Source: Phycisphaerales bacterium (GTDB lineage: Bacteria > Planctomycetota > Phycisphaerae > Phycisphaerales > UBA1924). From it: a DNA stretch of 63,592 nucleotides. The DNA lies in contig JACVCS010000011.1 in assembly GCA_016741915.1 (NCBI GenBank), forward strand, positions 1-63,592, in the 5' to 3' direction. The notes below the pieces were generated by a model that worked only from the letters and a program-made list of their open reading frames with translations, was not told the origin of the DNA and did no database searches. Positions within the stretch are counted from its first letter, which is position 1; every line of letters begins with the position of its first letter. Of this stretch, positions 32,887 through 41,831 are shown piece after piece. Both the position numbers and the translations under genes were made by a program.

Positions 32887-34218
32887 ATGTTCGGACTGAG
32901 CCTGACGAAGTTGAAAATGCCCGGAGTAGGCGGGCTGATCGGCGGACAGGGCCGCCCGGTGAGCATCGACTTCGGGACCAGTGCGCTGAAAGTGCTGGAG
33001 CTCTCGGACGCTGAACCGGCGGAGATTCTTGCCGCGGGAGTCCTGCCGACCCCCGAGACGCTCATCAACGACCACACCAAACGCTTCGCGTATCAGATCG
33101 AGAATCTCGGCAAGCTCGTGAAGGCCGCGGGTATCCGGGGCAAGCGCGCGGTGGTGGCGATCCCGTCGTGGGCGACGGTCTCCAAGCACATGCAGGTTCC
33201 CAGCGCCGAGCTCGCGGGGCTGAACGCGTACGTCGCCAGCATGACCGCTGCGGACCTTGCGTGCGATCCGTCGACGCTGGTCTGCCGCCCTTTGACCGTT
33301 GCGGGCGCGAACGCCGGCGGCTCGCCCGGCGGGGGCAAGACCGAGGTCATCTCGGTGGCGACGTCGCGCGGCGTGGTGAGCAAGATCATGGAGGCGGTGC
33401 GCGGCGCGAAGCTCTCGTGCGTGGGGATTGTGCCTGAGACCGTGGCGCTGGCGCGCGGGTTTGATCACATGACCAGCCGCGAGAGCGACGCGGGGCTCAT
33501 CTCGCTGTACCTGGACATCGGTCTGGGCAGCACGCGTCTGGTGATCGCGCACGGGCGCGAGGTGGTCTTCATCAAGAACATCGCCGTGGGCGGGCGGTAC
33601 CTCGACGAGTATCTGGCGCAGGTGAACAAGATCACCATGGCGGAGGCTTCGACCAAGCGCATGAGCGAGGCGAACATGCCGGCGGTGAAGAAGAGCGAGA
33701 AGCCCGCTGGCGCTCCGCGGCCGATGGCGGGGGCAGCGACCGCTTCGGCATCGAGCGCAGCGGCACCCACCGGTGTCGGTTTGGCCGCGGGGATGCCGCA
33801 CCTGGCGGCGTCGATGAAGATCGCTGAGAGCACGGGCGCCGCGGTAGAGGCGGCCGAGGATCGCCGGATGAACGCACAGCCCGCGGGGACGGTGAGTGTT
33901 GAGGGCGCGGGGATGGACCCGGCGCTCGCCGAGCCGCTAAGCGTGCTGACCGACGAGGCTTCGCTGTGCCTGCGGTACCACGAAGCGCTCTTCCCCGGTC
34001 GCAAGATCGGTCGTGCGATCTTCGTTGGGGGCGAGGCTCGACACCTCGGCATCTGCCAATCCATCGCCAAGGCGATGCGTCTGCCAGCCAGTGTTGCCGA
34101 TCCGCTGGCGCGGTTCTCACGCAAGTCGAACCTGAGCGCCAGCGGTGTTGACCTGAGCAAACCCCAGCCCGGCTTCGCGGTGTGCGCGGGTCTGGCCTTC
34201 AGCCCCACCGACCTGTAA
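32887..34218 (+). CDS. pilM: PilM-type actin-fold assembly protein (cluster 2)
   Basis: A 443-residue cytoplasmic ATPase-fold protein that anchors PilN. It has the phosphate-1 loop VSIDFGTSALKVLEL, then KRAVVAIPSWATVSKHMQVP, the second phosphate loop ISLYLDIGLGSTRLVIAHG, and the C-terminal IGRAIFVGGEARHLGICQSIAKAM. An unusual Ala/Pro-rich insertion of about 80 residues (250-330, KKSEKPAGAPRPMAGAATAS) splits the second lobe. GGAGG precedes the ATG. It opens the second pilus-type cluster. It is much longer than the cluster-1 PilM-like protein. Confidence 0.9.
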   Translation: MFGLSLTKLKMPGVGGLIGGQGRPVSIDFGTSALKVLELSDAEPAEILAAGVLPTPETLINDHTKRFAYQIENLGKLVKAAGIRGKRAVVAIPSWATVSKHMQVPSAELAGLNAYVASMTAADLACDPSTLVCRPLTVAGANAGGSPGGGKTEVISVATSRGVVSKIMEAVRGAKLSCVGIVPETVALARGFDHMTSRESDAGLISLYLDIGLGSTRLVIAHGREVVFIKNIAVGGRYLDEYLAQVNKITMAEASTKRMSEANMPAVKKSEKPAGAPRPMAGAATASASSAAAPTGVGLAAGMPHLAASMKIAESTGAAVEAAEDRRMNAQPAGTVSVEGAGMDPALAEPLSVLTDEASLCLRYHEALFPGRKIGRAIFVGGEARHLGICQSIAKAMRLPASVADPLARFSRKSNLSASGVDLSKPQPGFAVCAGLAFSPTDL

Positions 34219-34283
34219 TCCACGACTGATCGAACGCACGCGAACACGCACGAACCAACCACCAGCGCGAACAGCGAGGACCC

Positions 34284-35126
34284 ATGAGCAAGCTTTGGCC
34301 CACCAACACGCGGTTCGGAAAATCGGGCGGTGCGAGCACCTTCCTCCCCGACGAGTACGTCAAGCACAAGACCGAACTTCGCGCGAACGTGGTTTCGCTG
34401 GTTCTGTTCGCGGCCGTGATGACCGCGGTCGTCGGCGCGTTCCTGGTCACGCACCGTCAGTGGAACGACGTGCGCGAGCAGCACCGCGTGGTGACCGAGG
34501 AGTACGACGCGGAAGCGCAGAAGATCGAGCAGCTCAAACTGCTGGACAAGCAGCGCAAGGAGATGATCGAGAAGGCCGAGGTCGCCGCGGCGTTGCTGGA
34601 GAAGGTCCCGCGGTCGATCCTCTTCGCGGAGATCATCAACCGCATGCCCGACCGCCTGGCGATCACCGAGTTCAACATGCAGTCCAAGCGCATCGCCGAG
34701 GCGCCGCCCAAGGTTCAGAACCCGGCAAACCAGCCCAAGTCCCTTTCGGCCCAGACGAACAAGCAGCAGGCCGGCGCGAAGAACACCGGCGCGAATCAGC
34801 CCCCCACACCGAAGCCGGCGCGTCTGGAGTTCAACATCGTCATCACGGGTATGGCGGCGACCGACGCGGACATCGCGGATTTTCAGGCATCGCTGAAGGA
34901 CAGCGAACTTCTCCGCGGGGTTGAGTGGAAGGAAACCAAAGCCACCACGGTGGACGACAGCAACATCCGCCAGTTCGTGATCGAAGCGACCATCCGCCCC
35001 AACGCCGACACGCGGAACCTTTCGCCGATCCTCGCAACGCGGATCAAGCCGCACGTGGTGGCGAAGGCACCGGAGAAGGACAGCAAGGGCAAGACCAACA
35101 CGTCGGCCAGCGCGGACGGCCAGTAA
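34284..35126 (+). CDS. PilN-type inner-membrane assembly protein (cluster 2)
   Basis: A 280-residue bitopic protein. The cytoplasmic N-terminus has a short FLPDEYVK peptide at the place of the PilM-binding motif, then one helix (NVVSLVLFAAVMTAVVGAFLV), a coiled coil (VVTEEYDAEAQKIEQLKLLDKQR) and a periplasmic domain with SILFAEIINRMPDRLAITEFNM and LEFNIVITGMAATDADIADF. A Gln/Pro/Asn-rich insert (residues 150-185) separates its halves, and the tail is Lys-rich. It follows pilM by 65 bp. Position between PilM and PilO supports the call. Confidence 0.85.
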   Translation: MSKLWPTNTRFGKSGGASTFLPDEYVKHKTELRANVVSLVLFAAVMTAVVGAFLVTHRQWNDVREQHRVVTEEYDAEAQKIEQLKLLDKQRKEMIEKAEVAAALLEKVPRSILFAEIINRMPDRLAITEFNMQSKRIAEAPPKVQNPANQPKSLSAQTNKQQAGAKNTGANQPPTPKPARLEFNIVITGMAATDADIADFQASLKDSELLRGVEWKETKATTVDDSNIRQFVIEATIRPNADTRNLSPILATRIKPHVVAKAPEKDSKGKTNTSASADGQ

Positions 35127-35186
35127 CGCGAAGAGAAACACCGAAGGGTGCGGGCGCACAAGCCGCCCGCCCTTGGAGGATTGACG

Positions 35187-35780
35187 ATGCACATCGGACC
35201 GAAGCAGATGTTCTACCTCGCGGGGCTGGTGGCGATCCCGGTCTGCGCGTTCTTCTTTGTCTTCAAGCCGCAGAACGAGGGGATCGAGCAGGCGAAGCGC
35301 GAGATCGAACTGAAGCGCACGATGCTCGGCAAGCTGCGTGAAGCGACGGCGAAGACCGCGGACCTGAGGAAGGCCAACGAGCAGATCGCCGAGTCGATCA
35401 CGTCGATCCAGGAGCGCCTGCCCACGGACAAGGAGATGGACTCGGTGCTGCGCGACGTGGCCCAGATCGCCGCGACGTGCGGGCTCGACGTACCGCAGTT
35501 CCGCCGTCAGGACAAGAACCTCCCCGCGGGGCTCGCCAGCGAGCAACAGCTCACCGTCCAGCTCGTGGGCGACTTCGAGGGGATGTACCGCTTCTTCCTC
35601 GAACTCGAACGCCTGCACCGCATCACCCGCGTGACCGACATGAAGTTCACGCGCTTCGGCGGGAAGAACGACGAGGACGACGGAAAGGTCCGCGCGGACC
35701 TGACCCTGAGCATTTTCTACCAGAGCGCCGAACCCGAGAAGGGCAAGGCGGCACAGGCCTCAGCCGGAGGGAATCAGTGA
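35187..35780 (+). CDS. pilO: PilO-type inner-membrane assembly protein (cluster 2)
   Basis: A 197-residue protein. An N-terminal helix (QMFYLAGLVAIPVCAFFFVF) leads into a coiled coil (EQAKREIELKRTMLGKLREAT...ADLRKANEQIAESI) and the PilO periplasmic core: LPTDKEMDSVLRDVAQIAATCGL, LTVQLVGDFEGMYRFFLELERLHRI, VRADLTLSIFY. This is a clear Pfam PilO-like pattern, stronger than the cluster-1 version. GGAGGA lies 6 nt before ATG 35187. Its stop overlaps the next GTG. Confidence 0.92.
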   Translation: MHIGPKQMFYLAGLVAIPVCAFFFVFKPQNEGIEQAKREIELKRTMLGKLREATAKTADLRKANEQIAESITSIQERLPTDKEMDSVLRDVAQIAATCGLDVPQFRRQDKNLPAGLASEQQLTVQLVGDFEGMYRFFLELERLHRITRVTDMKFTRFGGKNDEDDGKVRADLTLSIFYQSAEPEKGKAAQASAGGNQ

Positions 35781-36490
35781 GCCAGAACAACGTCAACAAA
35801 GCCAGCGGTTCGGGTGAAGATACCCTCGCGGTCCTCGGCGGCGCGGGCGGCGGCGGTCCTCCCGCGGCCCTGCCGCCCATGCTGGACGCGATGGACACCG
35901 GAACGCCCAAGCGGTCCATCCGCCTTGGACCGGTGGTCACCGCCGTAGCCATCCTCGCCGGCGCGGGGATGCTCGTGGGCATGCGGCAGCTTGGGCTCGG
36001 GCCGAAGTTCGCCGCGGCGGACGACAAGCTCGCCGCGCAGATCCCCCAGCAGAGCCCGATGATGATCGCGACGCAGGAGTCGCTGCTGGCGGAGATCGGC
36101 GCCGCCCGCACAACGAATCAGGTCCCGCCCGACAAGCTCCGCAAGAACCCGTTCATCATCGCCTACGCGGTGGGCGTGGCCGAAGCGGCCCAGGCCGTCA
36201 GCACCGACGATCCCGACGCGAAGGGCAAGGCCGCGGCGCGCGGTCTCGCGGAGCGCATGGCGCGTGAGAAGGCCGACCGAGAGAAGAACATCAAGGCGGC
36301 CCTGGAAGGCATGAAGCTCCAGGGCGTGATGGGCGGTCGCGTCCCGCTGGCGCGGATCAACGGCGAGGTCTACCGCGTCGGCGACAGCGTCGGCAAGTAC
36401 TTCGTCGTCAAGTCCATCGCCGGTCGGTCGGTCGAGATCGAAGCCGACGGCAAGGTCTTTGTCATCGAGATGGCCGAAAGTCTGAAGTGA
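35777..36490 (+). CDS. PilP/GspC-like linker protein (cluster 2)
   Basis: A 237-residue protein starting at a GTG that overlaps the pilO stop. It has an N-terminal cytoplasmic Gly/Pro-rich stretch, a single helix (VVTAVAILAGAGMLVGM), a helical middle (AAARGLAERMAREKADREKNIKAALE) and a C-terminal beta domain (LQGVMGGRVPLARINGEVYRVGDSV, FVVKSIAGRSVEIEADGKVFVIEM). The last motif set, 'ggr.plAriNgevyrvGDsvgkyfvv', is characteristic of GspC/PilP homology regions, which bind the secretin. No secretin is in view. Confidence 0.8.
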   Translation: MSQNNVNKASGSGEDTLAVLGGAGGGGPPAALPPMLDAMDTGTPKRSIRLGPVVTAVAILAGAGMLVGMRQLGLGPKFAAADDKLAAQIPQQSPMMIATQESLLAEIGAARTTNQVPPDKLRKNPFIIAYAVGVAEAAQAVSTDDPDAKGKAAARGLAERMAREKADREKNIKAALEGMKLQGVMGGRVPLARINGEVYRVGDSVGKYFVVKSIAGRSVEIEADGKVFVIEMAESLK

Positions 36491-36550
36491 TCGTGATCAG
36501 GCTCGCGCGGCGTTGAACGAACGCGGCGCGGGAGAGGCGGAGCCCACAAC

Positions 36551-38680
36551 GTGAAGAAACTCGACATCGACGACATCCTGAACGAGCTGGGCATCGACCC
36601 CTCAAAGACCGACGGCACGCCGGGCAGTGCGCGCCCACGCGCCAAGCCCACGCCGTTTCTCCCCGGGCCCGAGGCCGCGGCGGGCCCGACAATCTTCGCA
36701 CCGGGTATGAGCCCCGCCGAGCAGCAGCAGAACGGGCATCGCCGCCCCAACGACCGCACCGCGGACAAAGCCGACGGCTCGTTCCTGCCGACGATGCCCT
36801 CGGGTCAGCGTCCCGGTTCGCGGAGCATCACGCCCAACGCGCCGCAGAACGCGGGTGAACTGCTCGCCCCGAAGAACACCGGCGGCCCGGGCGAGGTCAT
36901 CCCCGCGGTGGGTCAGGCCCTCAGCGAGATCTACAGCCCCGACGCGGGCAACGCCCAAAGCCCCCTGAGCAACAACGAACTGACCGAACTGCTGCTCAGC
37001 AGCGGCGCCGCAACCGCGCAGCAGATCGGTGCGGCCCAGCAGATCATGCGCCAGACCCCGGGGCGCAGGCTGCTGGAAGTCCTGGTCGAGCAGGGCGCCG
37101 TCGAAGCGAAGATCCAGGAATGCATCGCGCAGCTCGCCGGCATGCCCTTCGAGCACATCGACCTGAACAAAGGTCTCGAAGGTGGGTTCGACGGCAAGCT
37201 CACCCAGCGTCTCACCGTCGATTTCTGCAAGCAGCACCTCGTGCTCCCGCTACGCCAGGATGGCGTCCGCACCGTCATCGGCGTTGTCCGTCCCGACGAC
37301 GTCTTCCTCGTTGATGAGATCCGCCGGCGGCTCGGCGTACAGGCCGTGAAGCTCGTACTGGTGACGGCCTTTGAGGTCCGCGGCGCGCTGGAGATCATCG
37401 GCGGCCCGGTCAAAGAGCAGGAAGACGACGTTAACGACATCCTCAGCTCTGTGCAGGAGGGCGACGTTCAGGTCGAGAAGAAGACCGACCAGGAAGTCGA
37501 CCTTGAAAAAGCCGCGGGTGAGAACCCCGTCATCCGCTACGTCAACTACATCATCCAGCAGGCGGTGAAGGAAGGCGCCAGCGATATCCACGTCGAGCCC
37601 GCCGAGAAGAAGATGAAGGTCCGCTTCCGCATCGACGGCGAGCTCTACGAGATGATGCAGCCGCCCGCCGCGATGAGCGCCGCGATCACCAGCCGCCTGA
37701 AGATCATGGCGAACCTCGATATCTCCGAGCGCCGTCTGCCGCAGGACGGCCGCATCCGCTGCCAGGTCGGCGGGCGCAAGCTCGACCTCCGCGTGTCGAC
37801 CCTGCCCACCGGCTACGGCGAAAAGACCGTCATGCGTATTCTCGATACGCGGTCGATCAACGTGAAGCTCGAAGACCTCGGCTTCGACGAGGACACGCTG
37901 CAACTCTGGAAGGGCATCATCAACGCCCCGCACGGCATCGTCCTCGTCACGGGCCCTACGGGCTCGGGTAAGACCACCACCCTCTACTCCTCTCTCCGCA
38001 CGCTCGACAAAGCCTCGATGAACATCTCCACCGTCGAAGACCCCATCGAATATCACCTCGACGGCATCACCCAGACCCAGATGCACGACAAGATCGGCAT
38101 GACCTTCGCCAAGGCCCTCAAGGCCCTCTTGCGTCAGGACCCCGACGTGATCATGCTGGGCGAAATCCGCGATCAGGAAACCGCCATCACCGCCGTGCAG
38201 GCCGCGCTGACGGGCCACTTGGTGCTCAGCACCCTGCACACCAACGACGCCCCCAGTTCCATCACGCGACTGGTGAACATCGGGCTAGAGCCGTTCCTTG
38301 TCGCCGCCGCGGTCAACGGCGTGCTCGCCCAGCGTCTGCTCCGCAAGCTCTGCACGCACTGCAAGTTTGAGAAAGAGCCCAGCGAAGAGATGAAAGAGTT
38401 CCTCGCGATGCAGGGGCTTTCAACCGAAAAGCTCTGGTCGGGCAAGGGCTGCGACAAGTGCCGGAACAGTGGATACTCCGGCCGCGTGGGTATCTACGAA
38501 CTGCTGCTGGTCGACGACCAGCTCCGCGACATCGTCGTGCGGAATCCGAACGTCGCCGAACTGCGCCGCCTCTGCGCCGAACGCGGCATGGTCACGCTCC
38601 GCGCCGACGGCCTGAAGAAAGCCGCCGCCGGTAAAACGAGCGTCGAAGAAGTCCTCCGCGTCACCGAGAGCACGATCTGA
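36551..38680 (+). CDS. PilB/GspE-type assembly ATPase (cluster 2)
   Basis: A 709-residue hexameric ATPase, about 100 residues longer than the cluster-1 enzyme because of a disordered Pro/Gly-rich N-terminus (residues 15-125). An MshEN-like domain (LTELLLSSGAATAQQIGAAQ) is followed by ASDIHVEP, Walker A GPTGSGKTTT near 467, Walker B DVIMLGEIRDQ near 532, the His box LVLSTLHTNDAPSS, and tetracysteine CTHC near 601 with CDKC near 633. The GTG start is taken because MKKLDIDDIL follows a GGAG-type site. No PilC gene accompanies it, so it may use the cluster-1 platform. Confidence 0.95.
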   Translation: MKKLDIDDILNELGIDPSKTDGTPGSARPRAKPTPFLPGPEAAAGPTIFAPGMSPAEQQQNGHRRPNDRTADKADGSFLPTMPSGQRPGSRSITPNAPQNAGELLAPKNTGGPGEVIPAVGQALSEIYSPDAGNAQSPLSNNELTELLLSSGAATAQQIGAAQQIMRQTPGRRLLEVLVEQGAVEAKIQECIAQLAGMPFEHIDLNKGLEGGFDGKLTQRLTVDFCKQHLVLPLRQDGVRTVIGVVRPDDVFLVDEIRRRLGVQAVKLVLVTAFEVRGALEIIGGPVKEQEDDVNDILSSVQEGDVQVEKKTDQEVDLEKAAGENPVIRYVNYIIQQAVKEGASDIHVEPAEKKMKVRFRIDGELYEMMQPPAAMSAAITSRLKIMANLDISERRLPQDGRIRCQVGGRKLDLRVSTLPTGYGEKTVMRILDTRSINVKLEDLGFDEDTLQLWKGIINAPHGIVLVTGPTGSGKTTTLYSSLRTLDKASMNISTVEDPIEYHLDGITQTQMHDKIGMTFAKALKALLRQDPDVIMLGEIRDQETAITAVQAALTGHLVLSTLHTNDAPSSITRLVNIGLEPFLVAAAVNGVLAQRLLRKLCTHCKFEKEPSEEMKEFLAMQGLSTEKLWSGKGCDKCRNSGYSGRVGIYELLLVDDQLRDIVVRNPNVAELRRLCAERGMVTLRADGLKKAAAGKTSVEEVLRVTESTI

Positions 38681-38773
38681 TCACGCCCTGAGTCTGGCTC
38701 GACATCGGATCTCTCCGGGGCATCTGGTATACTCCGACCGGTCACGACCCTGACCGTATCGGAGCCGCCACGC

Positions 38774-40894
38774 ATGTCCACCAGCGACCAAGCCACCAGC
38801 GTCCTGCTTCAGGAAAAGCGTGTTTTCAACCCCAAGCCCGCCAAACAACTGGGCTTTGACCGCTGGCACATCGACTCCCTCGAACAGTACAAGGCCCTGC
38901 ACGAAGCCAGCGTCCGCGACCCCGAGTCCTTCTGGCGCGAAGAGGCCAAGCGCCTCGACTGGTTCGAGCCCTTCCACACCGTCTGTCAATGGGAAGCCCC
39001 CGACGCGAAGTGGTTTCTCGGCGGGCGGACCAACGCCTGTTACAACTGCGTCGATCGCCACGTGCAAGCCGGTCACGGCGAGCAGGTCGCCATCATCTGG
39101 GAAGGCGAGCCCGTCGCTCCGCGCACCGGTCACCCCGCCAGCAGCAGCGCCTACGCCAAAGAGCCCGAGATCCGCCGCCTGACGTACCGCGAGCTTCAGC
39201 TCGAAGTCAGCAGGTGCGCCAGCACGTTGAAAGCCCTGGGTGTGAAGAAGGGCGACGTTGTCACCATCTACATGCCCATGATCCCCGAGCTGGCCATCGC
39301 CATGCTCGCCTGCGTGCGCATCGGGGCCGCCCACTCCGTGATCTTCGGCGGCTTCGCCCCCCACGCCATCACCGAACGCGCCATCGACGCCCACAGCAAG
39401 GTCATCATCACCGCCGACGGCGGCTACCGCCGGGGCGACATCGTCCCGCTGCAAAAAAACGTCGAAGAGTCCGTCACGCAGCTCGCTAACCACGGGCACA
39501 TCATCAACCACGTCCTCGTCGTCAAGCGCACAGGGCACCAGCCCCCCAGTGAGCGCTTCAAGACCGGCGCAAGCCACATCGGCGCAACCAAGTTCCACTG
39601 GTGGCACGAGACCGTCGGCGCTTCGGGTGATGCTTGCCCATGTGAATCAATGGATTCGGAGGACATGCTCTTCCTGCTCTACACCTCGGGCAGCACGGGC
39701 AAGCCCAAGGGCATCGTCCACACCACCGCGGGCTACCTCGCCTTCGTCCAGATGACCGCCCGGCTCACCTTCAACCTCTTCCCCGACTCCGGTCAGGTCT
39801 TCTGGTGCTCAGCCGACATCGGCTGGATCACCGGGCACTCCTACGTCCTCTACGGCCTGCTCATGAACCGCGTCCCCACCCTCATGTACGAGGGCGCACC
39901 GAACTTCCCCACCATGGAAGGGGGCAAGGGCGACCGCTTCTGGGAGATCATCGCCCGCCACCGCGTCACGCACTTCTACACCGCGCCCACCGCCATCCGC
40001 ACCTTCATGAAGTGGGGCGACGAACTGCCCGCCAAGCACGACATGTCGTGCCTGAAGGTTCTGGGCACCGTGGGTGAGCCGATCAACCCCGAAGCCTGGA
40101 TGTGGTACCACAAGCACATCGGTCGCGAGGTCTGCCCCATCGTCGATACCTACTGGCAGACCGAGACCGGCGGGCACATCTGCACCCCCATCCCCGGCGC
40201 GATCCCCACCAAGCCCGGCTCGTGCACCGTCCCGATGTTGGGCATCGACGCCGCGATCGTCAACGAACAGGGCGAAGAGCTCGGCGCGAACAAGGGCGGG
40301 CTCTTCGTCATCCGCAAGCCCTGGCCCTCCATGCTCCGCGGGGTCTTCGGCAACCGCGAACGCTTCATTTCCAACTACTTCGGCCGACTGAAAGACCCCG
40401 CGACGGGCCAGCCGCTCTACTTCTCCGCCGACGGCGCCCGCCGCGATGAAGACGGCTACTTCTGGGTCCAAGGCCGGGTTGACGACGTGATCAAGGTCAG
40501 CGGGCACCTGCTGGGCACGATGGAAGTCGAGAGCGCGCTGGTGAGCCACCCCTTCGTCGCCGAGGCCGCGGTCGTGGGCTATCCGCACGAAGTGAAAGGC
40601 AACGCCATCTGCGCCTTCGTCACCCTCCGCGGCACCTGGTACGCCAAAAACCCCGGCAAACAGCCCAGCGACGAACTCCGCAAGGAACTCATCGCCCACG
40701 TCCGCAAAGAAGTCGGCGCGCTGGCGCAGCCCGATCAGGTCCGCTTCACCGAAGGACTCCCGAAAACCCGCAGCGGCAAGATCATGCGCCGCCTGCTGCG
40801 CGACGTCGCCGCGGGGGTCGAGAAGATCACCCAGGACACCACGACGCTGGAAGACTTCAGCGTGGTGGCGAAGCTGCGCCAGGATGATGAGTGA
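38774..40894 (+). CDS. acsA: Acetyl-CoA synthetase
   Basis: A 706-residue AMP-forming enzyme that makes acetyl-CoA from acetate, ATP and CoA in the cytoplasm. The family marks are DSLEQYKALHEASVRDPESFW, WFLGGRTNACYNCVDRH, the P-loop LLYTSGSTGKPKGIVHTT, TYWQTETGGHICTPIPGA and the C-terminal hinge/Lys motif PKTRSGKIMRRLLR, whose Lys is the acetylation-controlled residue in other species. It is about 50 residues longer than E. coli Acs, with extra loops near residues 110-130 and 270-300. GGAG precedes the ATG by 9 nt. A TATACT box at 38728 could be a -10 element, but no good -35 is seen. Confidence 0.96.
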   Translation: MSTSDQATSVLLQEKRVFNPKPAKQLGFDRWHIDSLEQYKALHEASVRDPESFWREEAKRLDWFEPFHTVCQWEAPDAKWFLGGRTNACYNCVDRHVQAGHGEQVAIIWEGEPVAPRTGHPASSSAYAKEPEIRRLTYRELQLEVSRCASTLKALGVKKGDVVTIYMPMIPELAIAMLACVRIGAAHSVIFGGFAPHAITERAIDAHSKVIITADGGYRRGDIVPLQKNVEESVTQLANHGHIINHVLVVKRTGHQPPSERFKTGASHIGATKFHWWHETVGASGDACPCESMDSEDMLFLLYTSGSTGKPKGIVHTTAGYLAFVQMTARLTFNLFPDSGQVFWCSADIGWITGHSYVLYGLLMNRVPTLMYEGAPNFPTMEGGKGDRFWEIIARHRVTHFYTAPTAIRTFMKWGDELPAKHDMSCLKVLGTVGEPINPEAWMWYHKHIGREVCPIVDTYWQTETGGHICTPIPGAIPTKPGSCTVPMLGIDAAIVNEQGEELGANKGGLFVIRKPWPSMLRGVFGNRERFISNYFGRLKDPATGQPLYFSADGARRDEDGYFWVQGRVDDVIKVSGHLLGTMEVESALVSHPFVAEAAVVGYPHEVKGNAICAFVTLRGTWYAKNPGKQPSDELRKELIAHVRKEVGALAQPDQVRFTEGLPKTRSGKIMRRLLRDVAAGVEKITQDTTTLEDFSVVAKLRQDDE

Positions 40895-40905
40895 GCCCTC
40901 AGAGC

Positions 40906-40923
40906 CCACCCCTTCAGGGGTGG
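40906..40923. terminator. Hairpin between acsA and the convergent glycosyltransferase
   Basis: A 7-bp stem (CCACCCC with GGGGTGG) around TTCA sits 11 bp after the acsA stop. No T-tract follows, so its effect is uncertain. Confidence 0.4.
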
Positions 40924-40964
40924 ATGAGCGGGTTGACGACGTTGTTCAACTTCGTGAGTGCCGC

Positions 40965-41765
40965 TCACCGCTCGATGACGTTGTACTTCAGAATGCACCA
41001 CAGCGCCGCGACGCCATCGCTCGGGCCGATCTTCTTTCCCTCCGCGTACGTCCGACCGGCGTAGCTCACCGCGACCTCGAAGATCCGTGCCGGCTTGCGT
41101 TCCTGCCCTTGACTTTGGCCCTGGCCCACCTTCGCGCGCGCAAACTTGGCCACCAGTTCCGGCTCGATCCCGAATCGGTCCTCTTTCAGGTGCAGTTGCT
41201 GCGCCACCTCGCGTGTGAAGGCCTTCAGGCAGCATTCGATATCCGACAGGTTCAGGTTCGTTAGCACGTTCGAGCAGAGCGTGATGAAGCGGTTCGCCAG
41301 ATAGTGCCAGAAGTAAAGCACGCGGTGCGCCTCGCCGCCGAATCGCGTCCCGACCACCGCGTCGGCCCGTCCGTCGAGGATCGGCGCCACCAGCAGGGCG
41401 TGGTCGGCGGGGTCATACTCCAGATCCGCGTCCTGAATGAGCAGCAGGTCCGCGCCGTCGCGCAACGCGGCCGTCAGCCCCGTCCGCACCGCCGCCCCTT
41501 TGCCCATGTTGCGATCATGACGAAGGACCGTGACCGTCCCGCTCTCGGTGCTCTGGGCAAAGCGGTTGAGCACCTCCGGCGTGCGGTCGGTGGAGGCGTC
41601 ATCGACGACATAGACGCGTCTGACCACCGGCACGTGCCCGCTGGGGGCGTTGGGCTCGTCGGTTTGAACCGGAGCCGCGGGGGCGGGCGTCCGGAGCAGC
41701 CTTTCGAGCAAGCGCGGGGCGAGCTGCTCTTCGTTATACACCGGGATGATCACCGCGAGCTTCAC
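40965..41765 (-). CDS. Family 2 glycosyltransferase
   Basis: A 266-residue GT-A protein. It has KLAVIIPVYNEEQLAPRLL, YVVDDASTDRTPEVLNRF, NMGKGAAVRTGLTAA, the metal site LLLIQDADLEYDPADH, DAVVGTRFGGEAHRVLYFWHYLANRFITL and CCLKAFTREVAQQL. This is the polyprenyl-phosphate sugar transferase type, similar in plan to the enzyme at 28.1 kb but clearly a different gene. A Pro-rich insert (residues 26-45) breaks the first strand-loop. No membrane helix is seen. It is the last gene of a minus-strand group after mutY (66-bp gap). Confidence 0.88.
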   Translation of the reverse strand: MKLAVIIPVYNEEQLAPRLLERLLRTPAPAAPVQTDEPNAPSGHVPVVRRVYVVDDASTDRTPEVLNRFAQSTESGTVTVLRHDRNMGKGAAVRTGLTAALRDGADLLLIQDADLEYDPADHALLVAPILDGRADAVVGTRFGGEAHRVLYFWHYLANRFITLCSNVLTNLNLSDIECCLKAFTREVAQQLHLKEDRFGIEPELVAKFARAKVGQGQSQGQERKPARIFEVAVSYAGRTYAEGKKIGPSDGVAALWCILKYNVIER

Positions 41766-41831
41766 GATCGCTCCAGTCTACACGATGGTCGGAGAGGCGG
41801 CGGACACGATTGCGCGCAAACGCTGGGTCAT

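Noticed and set aside
28100..41765. The two GT2 enzymes as a recent duplication
   Set aside because: They share only family motifs; loops and lengths differ too much.
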